Program-made: the position numbers and the translations under genes
Assembly (NCBI RefSeq): GCF_037975245.1
Contig: NC_092573.1
Location: forward strand, 17,164,265 to 17,228,264
Source of the DNA: Apostichopus japonicus
Lineage: Eukaryota > Echinodermata > Holothuroidea > Aspidochirotida > Stichopodidae
Length of the DNA: 64,000 bases
Direction of reading: 5' to 3'
Shown: in pieces, positions 34,531 through 47,022 of the stretch
How the letters are laid out: each line of letters opens with the position of its first letter
Numbering within the stretch: position 1 is the stretch's first letter
The notes under the pieces: model-generated
What the model was told of the DNA's origin: nothing
Seen by the model: only the letters and a program-made list of their open reading frames with translations
Databases searched by the model: none

Positions 34531-35086
34531 CCGGTACCAATGTATCTCTATGGGGGCTCCAATAAACCGTTTGCCACGGGCCTCCCACAAGCTTAATCTG
34601 GCACATCAAACAATGACCATTTTCACCATTTGGAGGGGGGGGGGTCATACCTTCATTATTATTGTTCAGCCTAATTAACAGCCCAAGTTGGGGCGTCAGT
34701 CCGTACACATTTTAAAGATACGTCTCCTTTCCAAATGGTGGGTATCCTTTTTTTCTGGACTTTTCGCTAAGGAGAACGTCCTTATAGAATGAGTCCAGCC
34801 TCATTTTGTTCAGTCTTTCCGACTCCCAAGAGAACTCCTGCACTACGGTACCCTAGCTCGTTCGCTCTCCATGTCAGATTCCTCGGATGACATATAATCA
34901 GTTGACATCACTGTACAGTCTGTCTTTTCTCTCCTCTGACCAGTCTATGTTCTTCATTGCGCTCAATCTACACTGAAGTTTCTGTAAACAAAGACACAAG
35001 AATAAGTATGAATTAGACATATATAAAGATCAGTTGACATAGTTTACTTTTGGTGAAAAATATACTAGCTCCAACTGTCAATATCT

Positions 35087-35319
35087 CCAGCCCCCCCAAG
35101 TGAAAAATGTGGAGGGGGAAGTATCATTCCGCCCCCCCGCTTCGCAAGTCAGAAAACCCCTTTTTCATTTCCAAATGAGAAAAAAAAATCTCATTTGGAG
35201 CACCAAATTGCATCTAAGGCCACCTGGAAATGCAAAAACTCCCCTTAGACCCCTCCCCCTGGCCGGCCATCAGTCTTCAGCCCCCCCCCCCCACTCAAAT
35301 GTACCTTCCTACGCCACTG
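35087..35319 (-). mobile_element. Truncated G-type hAT element
   Basis: The right terminus, inward, is CAGTGGCGTAGGAAGG, and internal sequence matches G1 in reverse (GACTTGCGAAGCGGGGG, CACCAAATTGCATCT). The left end stops inside the C-rich run without a terminus, and no target duplication is visible. Confidence 0.75.
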
Positions 35320-35634
35320 TATGTTTCAACGGTTTACAAAGCAGATTTGTTTATGGGTTGGGGGAGGTAGGGGGTATGTGGTCGGGTGACGTTCACCATC
35401 ACAAGGTTAGAACATGAATGTATCAATAACAGTAAACCCTGGCAAATTGTGCATGAAACATTTTACAGATATCTAAAAAGAGATTATTGTATTTTTTCTC
35501 TCACTGTCATATTTTAACTCTTTTAATTTATCGTTTTAAAGGAACGAATGCCTGTACAGGTCTAGGGTTTATATAACGGTGACTTTTAGTGATTGAAAAA
35601 TTACATTAATAAGTCTTGGCCTAGTGTTACGTAC
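35320..35634. other. Intronic spacer of the decayed gene
   Basis: Lies between exon 1's donor and the truncated G element; no other feature. Confidence 0.5.
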
Positions 35635-35970
35635 CGAACAATCCAGTGGCACAGAGAACTTCGTTTTCGTTTTTTTCGAGAGAAGTTGTTCCTTCTCAGC
35701 CAGTAGTGCTCGGAGTGCCTTTAATTCTTCCTTCAAATGTTTGCACCGAGCTTTCTGTCACAACATGTGCATACTGCCGCGGTAGTTCCAACTGTCGCTG
35801 CTTCTAAATGTTTTTTCTTTTTCCAATACACGTATGACATTTTCCTGCGGAACATCATTAAAAACTAGCGACGGATCGAATTGAAAGTGTACTTGTATAA
35901 ACTGGCAACCTTGCTTCCACGGAGCTTTCTGTTACTTCTGCAATAAACCACGGAAGCCGGAATCGTCCAT

Positions 35971-38180
35971 TTTGAATGCTCTTTGCAATGTAGAACTCGA
36001 TTGAGGATCAAGTGCGGTGTGAATCAAACCAACGTGTTGCTACTTGTGATACCGCCTTTTACTGATTTCAAATTCCCCGCTTTCTAGCAAGCCCAGGCTG
36101 TGACGTAATTAACTATACTGAATACGTTATTGTTACTAACCAACTGGAGTAGCCAACCAGTGAACTGCAAAGTGACAGACAGTAAACTTTATCATTGTGA
36201 TGTGACCGGAAATTTCACTTGCTTATCTGGAAATGGTATTTATAGTAAGTAAGCAGTATACTTTTCTGTTTCGTACATATATTGCGGTGGGTATGTGTGC
36301 GTTTCATCGCTTTACGTGCATGATATAGGCCTTGAGTATACTTCTTCGAATATCACTTGACGGCATATTGAGAGAAATCGGCAGAGCAAAAAACGGACTG
36401 TTGAAATCTATCTCGACTAATCTATGAAAAAGGATATGGACAATGAGAATCGTAAGAGGAGCATTTGAAACGGGGGGAGGGGGGCAGGGGGGGCATGGGT
36501 AGGAGGTTGGAAAAAGTTTCGCACAAAATTTAAGCAAAAATTGCTTAAATCTCAAATATGGATTTGCGCCGCTATGACCGACAAAGTTTAGCCGAGGTTT
36601 TTGAAGCCTGACACTGAGTACCGATTGTTCGATATCCCAGTTCCGAGGCTTGTGCCCCCCCTACCCACCCCTGTCCCCGTTTTTGCTGGACCAGACCATT
36701 TCTAAAGCCGCAAAACGGCATCACCAAGGAACTGGCTAATTATATTTTAATTTCTATCTCAGGACTAAACTCGGAGGAGGTACATATAGTTGGATAGAAG
36801 GAGACATCCACAATATCCAAAATATGACTCATCTGTAATATTAGATGAATTCTACGACCATTCTGGATCAGTTTAGGGGCAAATGTTGTATCCATGAGAT
36901 GTCAATGTGTTACTCGATCACCTAACTTTCCAATTAAAATTAACGGATAACATTCTATAACAAAGGCATATGCAATTAAACAGGTTCATAATAAAATTAA
37001 GAACGATTCTTTGCATTAACAGTTAAGTTTACCACACATTGGGGGAACCTGACGAGGAGGGGGGGGGCGAGTGGGTGGGGTGCACCACATGGTTGCATCA
37101 GGTCCCCAATATAGTGTTAAAGGAGGTCTAATTAAAGTACCCTAATTATTGTAAATGCTCATTTAAACGTCGCAGGTTCTCGGAAGCTAACTTGGCGCAA
37201 ACAGCAAAGGGAAAACTCGATTGGATTTCAAGTGACAAAAATTGTGCGATGCTATACTCAGTGTGAATCCTCCAAGCCATAGTTTTTTTGTTTTTTTTTG
37301 TCTTGTCTTCGAAAAGTCTTCAACGCAAAGTGATTCTTTTCACATATCAGTTCATGGAAACTGCAATTATTATATTATCATTACTTTCTACTAGTCCATA
37401 AATTTGTTAGTACAATCATGGAGGTAAAAACCTCCACGGTACAATGTCCTTTCTACGCTTCTGTAGCTCCGTAGTTAGCATCCAACATTGATATTTCCGA
37501 ATTCTACGGTCCAGCAACAATAGGCAGTTAAATTCAAATATGTATGGAAGCCGTGAACTGCCGCTGCTAAAACTTGTTGACGATCTCATGAACTTATGTT
37601 AAAGTCGGAGGAAACTGAATATAGCAGTTTGTCGATCATTTAACCATGCTTTGACTCAGTGATCATATAGTAGCTGGAATCTTACAATAAACAATTAAAC
37701 AATGTGAAGCGTGTCACAGTGACAATAGCATTTGATATTTACATGTTATTCAGTATATCGCGCCTTTTTGACAGTAATCACAAACACATTCTTGCTATAT
37801 TTTTCAGAGACCTACATCAACTACAAATTTAATACGAGTTATCATTTTAAAAGGTTTGAAAGTCTGACACTCTTCAAAATGCGGCAGTATTTAATTTTTA
37901 ATTTTATTCAGTTCCATATCAACAGCGTAATGATATAGCTACATTCCATTTTTGACATTCAACATATTAAACATCACTTGTGTATTCAACGTTACTTGAT
38001 CTAGATGTAATTTGCAATAATTTTCAGGAAAATTCGTTTCAATTATATATAACTATTGGAGAATAAAACCATTACCTTGATCCGGCACATGCATATGGAT
38101 TTCGCTGTGTGTACCACGTATTGTAATGTAGGCGCTCTATTTTTGCCTTTATTACGGCACTTATGTATGTTTATTTACTA
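35971..38180. other. Upstream flank of the decayed gene; no other gene seen
   Basis: AT-rich, with G/C runs near 36470-36500, 36655 and 37055-37085. No transposon ends or coding segments identified. The first few hundred bases would be the 5' leader and promoter of the 35970 start, but no TATA box is convincingly placed. Confidence 0.45.
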
Positions 38181-38229
38181 TTATATATATATATATATAT
38201 ATATATATTTTAAATCGTAATGAGTTGGA

Positions 38230-38365
38230 AATTCAAGAACAGTGAAAAAACTTTCAGCCTCCACCGGGATTCGGACCACGGGCCTCTCGCTCTGTACGCG
38301 TACACCCTAACCACTAGGCTATATATGGACGCTGATTGTATGTCCAGAGGTTCGAAACCGGTAAG
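38230..38365 (-). mobile_element. tRNA-derived SINE head
   Basis: On the minus strand an A-box-like TAGCCTAGTGGTTAGGG (near 38321-38305) is followed by a B-box-like GGTCCGAATCC (near 38278-38268). It is flanked on the 3' side by a TA microsatellite at 38181-38209. The acceptor arm and pairing needed for a functional tRNA are not evident. The same sequence recurs, rearranged, at 12428-12575. Confidence 0.65.
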
Positions 38366-39190
38366 GAAGGTCTATATGTTTGGGACTTGCTATTCTGTTT
38401 ATTTAAGACTTGCATGTGTCTCAAGCATGAATGTATTACGGTACCCTCACATGATAATACTTCCGTGTCTCAGGTATGCATTTCTTTAATGGAATTATAT
38501 AACGGACACAGGACAATCTTAGCTATTATATATTTGCATATAGGTGCGTGATTTTTACAAACACCACACGTGAATATGCCAATTTTTGCGTAATGCTTAT
38601 TTTCTCAAGCGATATAAATCATTTTCGACATATGTGCAAACAACGGAACATTCAGTTTACATATAGGATGCAACTGAGGAAGATTTTATCAGAAATTACT
38701 ATCAAGTTCTGTCCATGAATCGATAATGAGTGAAGAGGACGTAAAAAAGAAGAGGTGGGGCGAGCATTGGAAGAATACTCGTGATTGTGGACTGGAGATT
38801 GGAATTTGTGAATACTCAAGTAAACCTATATATATAAACCTTGAAAGTTCAATAATCTTTCAAACTACTACATTTTTTAAATGTTATAATAGTAATAATA
38901 ATCAGCAGATATTTTCACGACGCTCAAGTGACCACAAATGTGGGAGAAACCCGCATTGCTTCCAAACGCCACCGCCTTTATCCGCCACTCTGCCATAGCA
39001 CCGGTATAAATGTGTTGGATTTGCGATTTACTTGTCATACTTTGCCAAGCTTGGGTAGAATTTCTATATAAGCGTGGGTACAAGTCTTCGTCGCACCATG
39101 GAGCTATAAACAGAGCTCCACGGTCGCACGTAGTATTAATTTCTACAATAAAGTCCCGTAAAAACTAAACAGTAATGAACGTCGTTTACG
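38366..39190. other. No recognisable gene
   Basis: AT-rich DNA; nothing supported. Confidence 0.55.
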
Positions 39191-39199
39191 TATTATACA

Positions 39200-40453
39200 C
39201 AGGGACGTAGCTAAGGCCTTGATTGAGAGGGGGGTGGGGGGGGGGAGAGATGAAGTGGCTGAAATTCCAACTGGATGGGTTTTGGAGCCAGAAAATTCCG
39301 ACTGCTGCCTAGCTTGTAACCCGCCCCCCCCCTACACCCTACTCTCAACGATACGGTCAGTGTCAGTCAGACACCCCATCTTTCGCGACTGCACTTTTGT
39401 TCCAAACTTTTTTTGGTACATTTGTACCACTGGCCCTCACTTCACAAATTTATTAATCACTCTGGTTAGCGAGTAAGCAATGAGTATAAGTTATCTGCTT
39501 GATAGGCTACATAGACTACCAACTAAAAAAGCTATGTTAATGTAACAAAGGGGAAAAAAACTTTTCTTTTTCAACAAATTATATTCGACGACATAGTGAA
39601 CTACCCCAAAATACAGTGCTTTTTCCTAGCGCGCTTAATATTATTTTCTAGGGGGGGGGGCTATTTATCACTCACATGAAAAGAAATTAAATTGTTCACT
39701 TCATTCCAACTGAGCATTTGGAATGAAGTGAACAGTTAAACATTTTGCAGAAAAATGTTGAGTTGACGAGATATGATAAGTTGCCAATTAAACATTTTGC
39801 AGAAAATTTTACAATTGCTCAATTGGGATGAAGTGAACAATTGAACATTTTGCCAAAATCATGTCAAATTGTTGAAATAAGATAAGTTGTCAATTAAACA
39901 TTTTGCAGAAAATTTTTAAATTGCTCAGATGGAATGAAGTTAACAATTGAACAATTTGCAGCAAAATGTCCAATACACGAAATATGATAAGTTGTCAATT
40001 AAACATTTTTCAAAAATTGTTCAATTGCTCAGTTTAAGCAACTAAGCAATCCAACATTTTTCTTTTTTTTGGATAAGATTTTATCTTGTTATTTTAACAA
40101 TTTACTGAAAAATTTCACCTTATGGGCAAAGTTTTTCTTATGTTGATGGCACTTTAAAGCTTCCGTAGAATAGCATTGAGCGTTTTAATTGTATACGTTG
40201 TACAGTAGTTTTATTAGGCATTTTTTTTTAGAGTATTCAAAATCATACAAAGTTTTGTATGGTGGAGTATAAGAATCTCGAGATACAATTTCTAAATATG
40301 ACAAGAAAAACGTGGTAAATATGACTGATTAAAGGTCAAGTTTGACCGAAAATTGTAGGTCCCTCACAAATAACAAGAATTTATGAAAATTAGAGTGCGA
40401 CAGTCGGAAAAATTAGAGTTTGACAGTCGGAAATTCTGTACTCATAAGCGTAC
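39200..40453 (+). mobile_element. Non-autonomous hAT-like element, copy 2 (CAGGGACGTAGC type)
   Basis: Exact 8-bp duplication ATTATACA at 39192-39199 and 40454-40461. The left end is CAGGGACGTAGCTAAGG, and the body matches copy 1 (15606-18133) in reverse orientation, without the two nested insertions. The right end (…AAGCGTAC) differs from copy 1's CAGTTGGGAG end. About 700 bp in the middle consists of diverged ~70-bp repeats around GAATGAAGTGAACAATTGAAC. Confidence 0.8.
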
Positions 40454-40461
40454 ATTATACA

Positions 40462-41700
40462 ATTTTAATCTAAAGCTGATGGGTACAGTTTCTTCCTCGT
40501 TATGATCCCCCACTATAATTTTCAGTTGATATATGTAATCAACATATTATTGTAAGATGGTCAGCTCTTACATAAAGTTTTCTTTTGTACCATAGTTTTT
40601 CTTGTTTATTAGTATACTGTACAGTGCTCACTGTACAGAGGTCTATGCATTTGTACAGTGTGTGTATTTGTATGTTGTCTTGTGGTAGTGAAAAAGGGGA
40701 TTAAGATTTCTCTCTTCTGGGTTGCTAAGCAACTATCTTTGTTCTTCCTGGAAATTAGCCCTCACAGGAAATGGGGTCTGTGTATATATTTTATAGGAAC
40801 AAAGGAGTTTTGTGAGGGTATAGGGAGTTAGGCAGTTGGCCACAAGTATTGGAGCAAGACAGTTGCAAAAGAGAAGATATATATAGTTTTAATATGCTGG
40901 ATAGTTTGTTTTAAACCTTAATTTACAAAATCAAGTTACTGTAGTCCTTATTATTTTATGGAAGGAGTCATATTCTACTGACAGTCTGGGACATTATTTA
41001 CTATAAAGAATATTATTTACTTAGAGGATATTGTTTACTTAGAGGATATTATTTTACCATAAAGAATATTCCGGGACACCATTTGTTATAACTGACATTA
41101 TTTTACCACAAAGGATATACACATTATTTTACTGGAGGATAGCCTGGGACTTCATTGCTTATTAATTAAAGGATACTATTTTGTTGAGATCAGACATTCA
41201 TTATACCATTTATCTGTTCAACTCTATACTGAAGTCTTGGAATATCTGATGTCGTGGAAGACCTGTACCTGATGTCACCAGCACGCCAACTCACCAGAAC
41301 AGATTTATAAATTAAGTGTATTTACTTTACTTTTGGGTGCGCACCTCACTACTGTAAGTTGTTTTATTTAATTCTTTGACTGGGCCCAGATCAGCTGTAC
41401 TGTATATTGTTTGTTATTCATAATTATAATTTCTTTTGATCCAATCCAGTTGAGTTTTCTATTTTTTTTTATGTGTCTTGCTCTGTGTTTGGTCTTCACA
41501 CCAAACCCAGAGTTATCTGATCAAGAAAAACATTTATTTTCAGTGGCAAACACCCTTACATAATGTTAAATTAAAAGTAAGTATAGGTATCATCAAACTA
41601 TAAATGAAATTGATCGCAGAGTCAATCAGGTGTAATAGATTTAGGGACGGGAAATTGATTGTGGGGTGAGGGGCTTCGAGTTCAAATACGTGTACTCCTC
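40462..41700. other. No recognisable gene
   Basis: AT-rich. Short degenerate repeats around GGATATTATTTTAC lie at 41020-41180. An LTR-like stretch was considered (40670-41560) but no matching termini or target duplication were found. Confidence 0.5.
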
Positions 41701-41704
41701 AAAA

Positions 41705-41935
41705 ATAGTCTGTAATGGCCCCAAATTACGGCATGCTGTAATTGCTGGAAGTTTTCAAAAAAGTCCTTTCCTGAAGGTGTTCACTCTCCATATTGTTCGC
41801 TGACATTATAAACACACACAACAAGCTAAGATGACTGAATTTCCCAGTTAGGTAAATTTCCTCCAAGGTGGTAATAAAACAGTTTAAGAATTTTAACATA
41901 AGGTATTTTAATATGTAGCATACATGGGACCAATA
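41705..41935 (+). repeat. Dispersed ~230-bp repeat L, copy 1
   Basis: Shares GTAATTGCTGGAAGTTTTCA, TCTCCATATTGTTC, GACTGAAT and GGTAAATTTCCTCCAAGG with four other copies in the window. Non-coding. Confidence 0.75.
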
Positions 41936-42109
41936 AATCATACTTAGTATGATAGTAATATATAGTAGTGTAGAATTGTACCTAAAGGGTCTACTCGTTT
42001 GTATTGGGTTTTAACCTAGTGTAGTTGCATATAACAAGGTTTGAACATAACTGGAGACCAAAATTTCCCGTATGCAACACCTTCGAAAAATAAATGAAGA
42101 GGCGGGGGG

Positions 42110-42770
42110 GGGGTGTGGTCGGGGGTCGGAAAGAGGATTCAAGAAAGTATGTAATATGTAGGCTTCTTTAATAGTGCAGTTCCTAAAGGGTCTACTCGTT
42201 TGTATTGGGTTTTAATGCCTTCTAAATCGCTTAATTTTCAAACAGTTTCTGTAAAGACTACTATATTTTCAGTCATACTTTCCCAAGCGTGGGCACAATT
42301 CCCCTAAGCGTGGGCACAATAAAGTTACTGTCACACATGCATGTTAACCAATTTGTATATGTGTATATATGTATATGTGTCGGGGGGGGGGGGGGTCGGG
42401 TGTCGGAAAGAGGATTCAAGAAAGTATGTAATATATAGGATTCTTTAATAGTGCTGTTCCTAAAGGGTCTACTCGTTTGTATTGGGTTTTAATTCCTTCT
42501 AAATCGCTTAATTTTCAAACAGTTTCTGTGAAGACTACTATATTTCAGTCATACTTTCCCAAGCGTGGGCACAATTCCCCTAAGCGTGGGCACAATAAAG
42601 TTACTGTCACACATGCATGTTAACCAATATGTATATGTGTATATATGTATATGTGTCGGGGGGGGGGGGTCGGGGGTCGGAAAGAGGATTCAAGAAAGTA
42701 TGTAATATAAAGGCTTCTTTAATAGTGCAAAGCGTGGGCACAAAGTTACTGTCACACATGCATGTTAACC
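42110..42770. repeat. ~275-bp tandem repeat
   Basis: The marker TCGGAAAGAGGATTCAAGAA occurs at about 42126, 42403 and 42677 (spacings 277 and 274). Units contain AAGCGTGGGCACAAT twice and a TATATG run, and begin with a poly-G tract. A diverged partial unit follows at 43215-43440. Confidence 0.92.
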
Positions 42771-42864
42771 AATATGTATATGTGTAGTGTATGCGGCTGC
42801 GTACAGTTACATATGTTGTCTATGTATATATGTTATCGTACATATGTCTGTATCTGTGACTGTA

Positions 42865-43085
42865 TCTGTGGACTGTATTGGCCGCAAATTAAGCAAGCAA
42901 TAATTGCTAGGAGTGTTCAAAAAATACTTTCCTTGGAGGTCTTCGCTCTCCAAATTGTTCTCAGACATTCTTAATGAACACAAAAGATGACTGAATGTCC
43001 AATGAGGTAATTTTTCTTCCAACGAAGTAATATAAACCGTTTAATAATATTGACCAGGGGTGACCATTTTTGAATATATGGCATA
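42865..43085 (+). repeat. Dispersed repeat L, copy 2
   Basis: Same family as 41705-41935 (AATTGCTAGGAGTGTTCA, CTCTCCAAATTGTTCTCAGA). Confidence 0.75.
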
Positions 43086-43449
43086 TATGGGCCAATACAG
43101 CATACTTTAATCCTTCTACATAACCTATATTAGTTGCATATAACAAGTTTGAACTTAACTGGACACCCAAACTTCTCCCGTAGCAACGTAAACACCTTCG
43201 AAAATTAAACGGGTGAGGGGGGGGGGGTCGGAGTGTTTGAAAGAGAATATAAGAAAGTATATGATGTATAGGCTTTTGTCTCACTTGCATTTTTCTCATA
43301 GGGCCTTCTCGTTTGTACATGGTGTAATGCCTTCCAAATTGTTCAATTTTAGAACAGTTTTTTATGACAACTAGCCTAATATATTTCAATCATACTTTCC
43401 CAAGCATGGGCACAATTCCCTAAGCGTGGGCACAATACGGATAATATGT

Positions 43450-44000
43450 ATATATGTGTGTGTATAGTATATGCGGCTGCGTGCAGTATACGTTGTCTAT
43501 GTTTATTTTAATCGTTACGTCTGTATATAGCCGGTAAGCAATAGGCCCTACCTACAAGTTGTTTTTCATTCTATATATTAATCTTCGTGGCATTGTTCCA
43601 CTAATTTTGAGGTGAATGTTTGTAAAACGTTTCCATGTTTGAATTCAGAGTTCAATCACATTATTTACAATAGAAAATTTACAATAGAAATGAACGTGGA
43701 ACACATTTCTGGCGTCAACATGTGTCATTTATTTACACTTGCTTTCTATCGCAGAAACATTTGCAGCAATGAATAGCCTAAGAGAGGAAAGGGAGAGCAA
43801 AATCGTTATTAAGTTGTCGCATTCCTGCAGTAAAGAGTGCACCGTCTTAACTACAAATTTATAAATATATACTTTGTACCTCGTAAAACGTGTTTGGTAA
43901 AGTATGTTCTTTACTTTGAATCTTTTACTTGCAATTGTTTAGATTTTACACCCCAATACAAAACCAGTATATCCCGCTCCAAAGGTTTGCTGTTTTGGCC
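43450..44000. other. No recognisable gene
   Basis: AT-rich spacer between repeat copies; nothing supported. Confidence 0.5.
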
Positions 44001-44009
44001 CCTAATATG

Positions 44010-44220
44010 CCAGGTATTCAAATATGGTCACCTTTGATAAAAAAAAAAATATTGTATTTGTAATTACCACCCTTGAGGAAATTAACATTCAGTCATTTTA
44101 TGTGGTTAATTTAGAAAGTATGAGAACAATTTGGAAAGTAAAGACCTCCGGGAAGGTAATTTTTGTAAACTTTTGGCAGTTATATATAGCGTGGTATAAT
44201 TTGTGGCATATGCAGACTAC
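44010..44220 (-). repeat. Dispersed repeat L, copy 3 (inverted)
   Basis: Reads CAAATATGGTCACCTTTG, ACCACCCTTGAGGAAATTAA and GAGAACAATTTGG, the reverse of copies 1 and 2. The 110-codon open frame here translates the repeat and is not considered a gene. Confidence 0.75.
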
Positions 44221-45370
44221 CTTTCATCCATTTAGCCACCGACAAATTGCTCAACGGGCAAGTATTAGCTTTGAAGTTATGTTTTCAGGATCACCGCCAT
44301 ATAAGTGTGTTACATGTGCACATAATGGTAGCAGTGTTATACATATGAGCTGTTAATGTTACCCTAAAACTGTGGCTTTCTAGGCATTAACCCATCATTT
44401 CATGCTCACGACCCGACCTATAGCCAGATTGTTTAACAAGTGAGTTACTCCCTGATTTAACTAGTAATTAGCTGGGAAGCACATCAAGGCAGGAGGATCC
44501 CCATCCTTTGGGGAATTTTCCAGTTCAATACTGTATACTCCCATAATGGGGTATAAGAGAATGTATAGCAAACGCTGATACGTGTGCGAAAATTATCAAA
44601 GGAGAAAACAACCTCCCCGTGTGAAAAGAAAACAAAGAACACTAAGAAAGCAGCCGCTAATTCAGTAAGAGTTACTATTACTTTCAAACGTATATAGTAT
44701 TAGTCAGCCATACATTTCGTACGCTATTCGCGGTCACATTATTAACCCTCCTGTTGTCATGTTAGCAGCTTTGACCGCGTTTGAAAACAAGCGCGTTTTT
44801 TCATGCTGGTTTTGCTGTCGTTTGATTGGAGGATGAACAGCGACTGATCAGGGAGGTCTAAAATATCACCTCCCTGATCAACAGATGAGGGTTGTTCATT
44901 GCGGTTTCACAAATTCTATACAATAAACCAATTGGATGCATTGTTCTGTTTGATACAGTTTAAGGCAGGCCGTATCGTGTATTTTCATTGTATCTGCATA
45001 TGCATCAAGAAGCAGATAAACCAAACACGTACCATACTAATCGGACATAAATAAAAATAATAAAAAACGTCAGGCCAACTTACTTTAACACATAAATAAT
45101 TATACGTAAAAAAGTTAGACAGGCAGATGAGGAGACCCGTGTATGTGTCTTCTCATCTGTTTTCTCATGATTCCAGCGGTAGTGATAAGAATATCGATCA
45201 GCCATGCCAGAGCGCCAAACTTAATTCTTTGTGAGGGCGAGCTGTTTGTTGAGGTATTATGATTGAGGGCCCGCCACGTGAATTACGTAACTTACCAAAA
45301 TGAGCAACCACAAGGAAATTTGCTGATACTCTCATAGAATTAGCTTGAGGAGTTTTGTTGGTCTGACGGC

Positions 45371-45373
<3 letters not shown>
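44221..45373. other. No recognisable gene; one perfect hairpin
   Basis: Unique-looking DNA. At 44845-44857 and 44868-44880 there is an exact 13-bp inverted repeat (TGATCAGGGAGGT) with a 10-nt loop. Confidence 0.55.

Positions 45374-45416
<43 letters not shown>
45374..45416. repeat. TA microsatellite at left edge of Gypsy A
   Basis: (AT)n immediately left of the LTR. A second TA run at 54041-54074 flanks the other side, so the element inserted into a TA microsatellite. Confidence 0.95.
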
Positions 45417-45420
<4 letters not shown>

Positions 45421-46548
45421 ACCCCGGGGATTCGGGTGACCTAGGTATGAGCCAATATATAGGCCACCTGAGGGGTAGAAAGGAACAAAACTCAGAGCAA
45501 AATGAATAGTACAGCAACACAATGTCATATGGTATATCAATGTTTATTTACAACCCTTTAATCTATTATCTAGAACATAATTGTCCTTTACAGCTCTCTG
45601 TTATATCATATCAACCTCAGTGCAACATCATGCATTTATTGATAACAGATAAACCTAATCAATCTACAGATAACACACACTCACGCATAGACCAACAAAC
45701 ATATCCACCAAACTAACTGACATGACCCACACAGCTGCACACAGAAGTGCTAATATTTATTCTACATCTTAATCCTCTGTGCACCCCTAGACTAGCAACA
45801 TTTCCCTGCATGAACTAGGGAGCTAGCTCACGACTTATTATTAAAACAAAAAGGTTTCGATATAGTTGTACCCACACACTACCACTGCACAGGCAGTATA
45901 CAGCTAATAAGAACAATATCTCTACCTGGTATAGGATTGCCATGGTAACCTAAACAATTCCACCAATCCTGTGCACCCAGACCTCTGTAGGGGGTCTACC
46001 CTATGCAGCTTACTGTGTAGCTACTTTAATCAACCCCTCTTCCAATAGAACAATCCATCTAAATAGCCTATGCAGCACAGGTTATACCTGCTAAGTAATT
46101 TGACACCATGGAACCACCTTGTTCCTGGGCGTAGCTGCAGTGGCTTCACCATATCAAATAACAATGTACCATACAGGTAACATACAGCTTAAGGCTATAT
46201 TAAGAACATATAAAACTACTAGCATTGATAAAAAGGTGCACTTCAATATCTTGACATTCCTATTGAATGTTACCATGAATACTAATAAGAATACATCAGT
46301 TAGATCCTTTAACTATTAAAGATAAGAGTAATAAGTACAATAAAGTAAAAAGAACATACCTGAGGGGTAGAAAGGAACAAAACTCAGAGCAAAATGAATA
46401 GTACAGCAACACAATGTCATATGGTATATCAATGTGCCACTGACAGGTCATTTTCCCCTAACCTCTGAATGGCTATACCACTATCTGTAAAGGTAACTTA
46501 ATAAAAAATTATAGGGGCCTCTGTTTTGTTCAAATCATGTTCCTAACA
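45417..46548 (-). repeat. 3' LTR of Gypsy A
   Basis: 1132 bp. Contains a 78-bp direct repeat at its two sides (45466-45543 and 46358-46435). On the minus strand each copy ends in a pyrimidine-rich stretch and CAG|GT. The 64- and 66-codon frames inside are not genes. Confidence 0.95.
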
Positions 46549-46561
46549 CTCTCCCCCTCTC
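46549..46561 (-). other. Polypurine tract of Gypsy A
   Basis: Minus-strand GAGAGGGGGAGAG directly abutting the LTR start (TGTTAGG). This is the expected primer for plus-strand DNA synthesis. Confidence 0.85.
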
Positions 46562-47022
46562 AAAAGAAGTCGTCCCTGACTCGCATTTCATACATAATGA
46601 ATGTCATACGTCAACTATCATATAAACAATACATTTAAACCTGCTTAACATATAAAATAGAACTCTACATGTGCTCTTACATTGTACTTTTAAGGGCAGA
46701 ACCCCACATGTTAGTTTAGTGGAACAATAACAAAGTACCAGAAAATCACTTAAGTTCAAGGTCATGCGCACTCCCAAGAACTGAGTTATTCAGACAGATC
46801 ACTTGATCTAAAAGCACACGACGGTAACCCCTTTTGGTTTTTTGGTCCTACTCACTAGTTACTTACTATACATGCAACTGACCACTACTTGCATAAATTT
46901 GAGACTCATGCCTTATCTCTAGCTACTAACCATCATCAAGATGATACCAAGAAAACAAATAAAATATGATAATCTGTCATGACCTGTTATATATTCTAGT
47001 CAATAACAACTATAACTACCCA
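46562..47022 (-). other. 3' untranslated part of Gypsy A
   Basis: About 460 bp between the pol stop and the polypurine tract, without an open frame of note. Confidence 0.7.

Larger units (their letters stand above)
29344..35970 (-). pseudogene. Three-exon decayed gene of unknown function
   Basis: Unrecognised. Exon 1 is 35970-35635: ATG in an AAAATGG context, then a Phe-rich segment (FQFDPSLVFNDVPQENVIRV) and a leucine-rich coiled-coil-like segment (LKEELKALRALLAEKEQLL). It ends at a GTACGT donor in phase 0. Exon 2 is 34981-34722: acceptor TTTGTTTACAG, starting in phase 0 with KLQCRLSAMKNIDWSEERKD, then acidic and basic stretches, ending in phase 2 before GTATCT. Exon 3 is 29455-29344: acceptor TTTGTTTCTTGCAG, one leading base, then 36 residues (TIRGTFERKLQFTEEATRF...) and a TAA. 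Phases fit at both junctions. Exon 1 has in-frame stops at 35934-35932 and 35760-35758, and exon 2 changes frame at least twice. The 5.3-kb intron is packed with transposons. It could be a host gene or an old transposon ORF. Confidence 0.45.

Noticed and set aside
40670-41560. Possible solo LTR
   Set aside because: No TG...CA termini with a convincing 4-6 bp target duplication could be fixed.
44024-44356. 110-codon plus-strand frame
   Set aside because: Covers an inverted copy of dispersed repeat L; other copies do not keep the frame.
45522-46319. 64- and 66-codon frames in the LTR, repeated at 53012-53809
   Set aside because: They lie in LTR sequence antisense to the element and have no family resemblance; identity between copies only reflects LTR identity.
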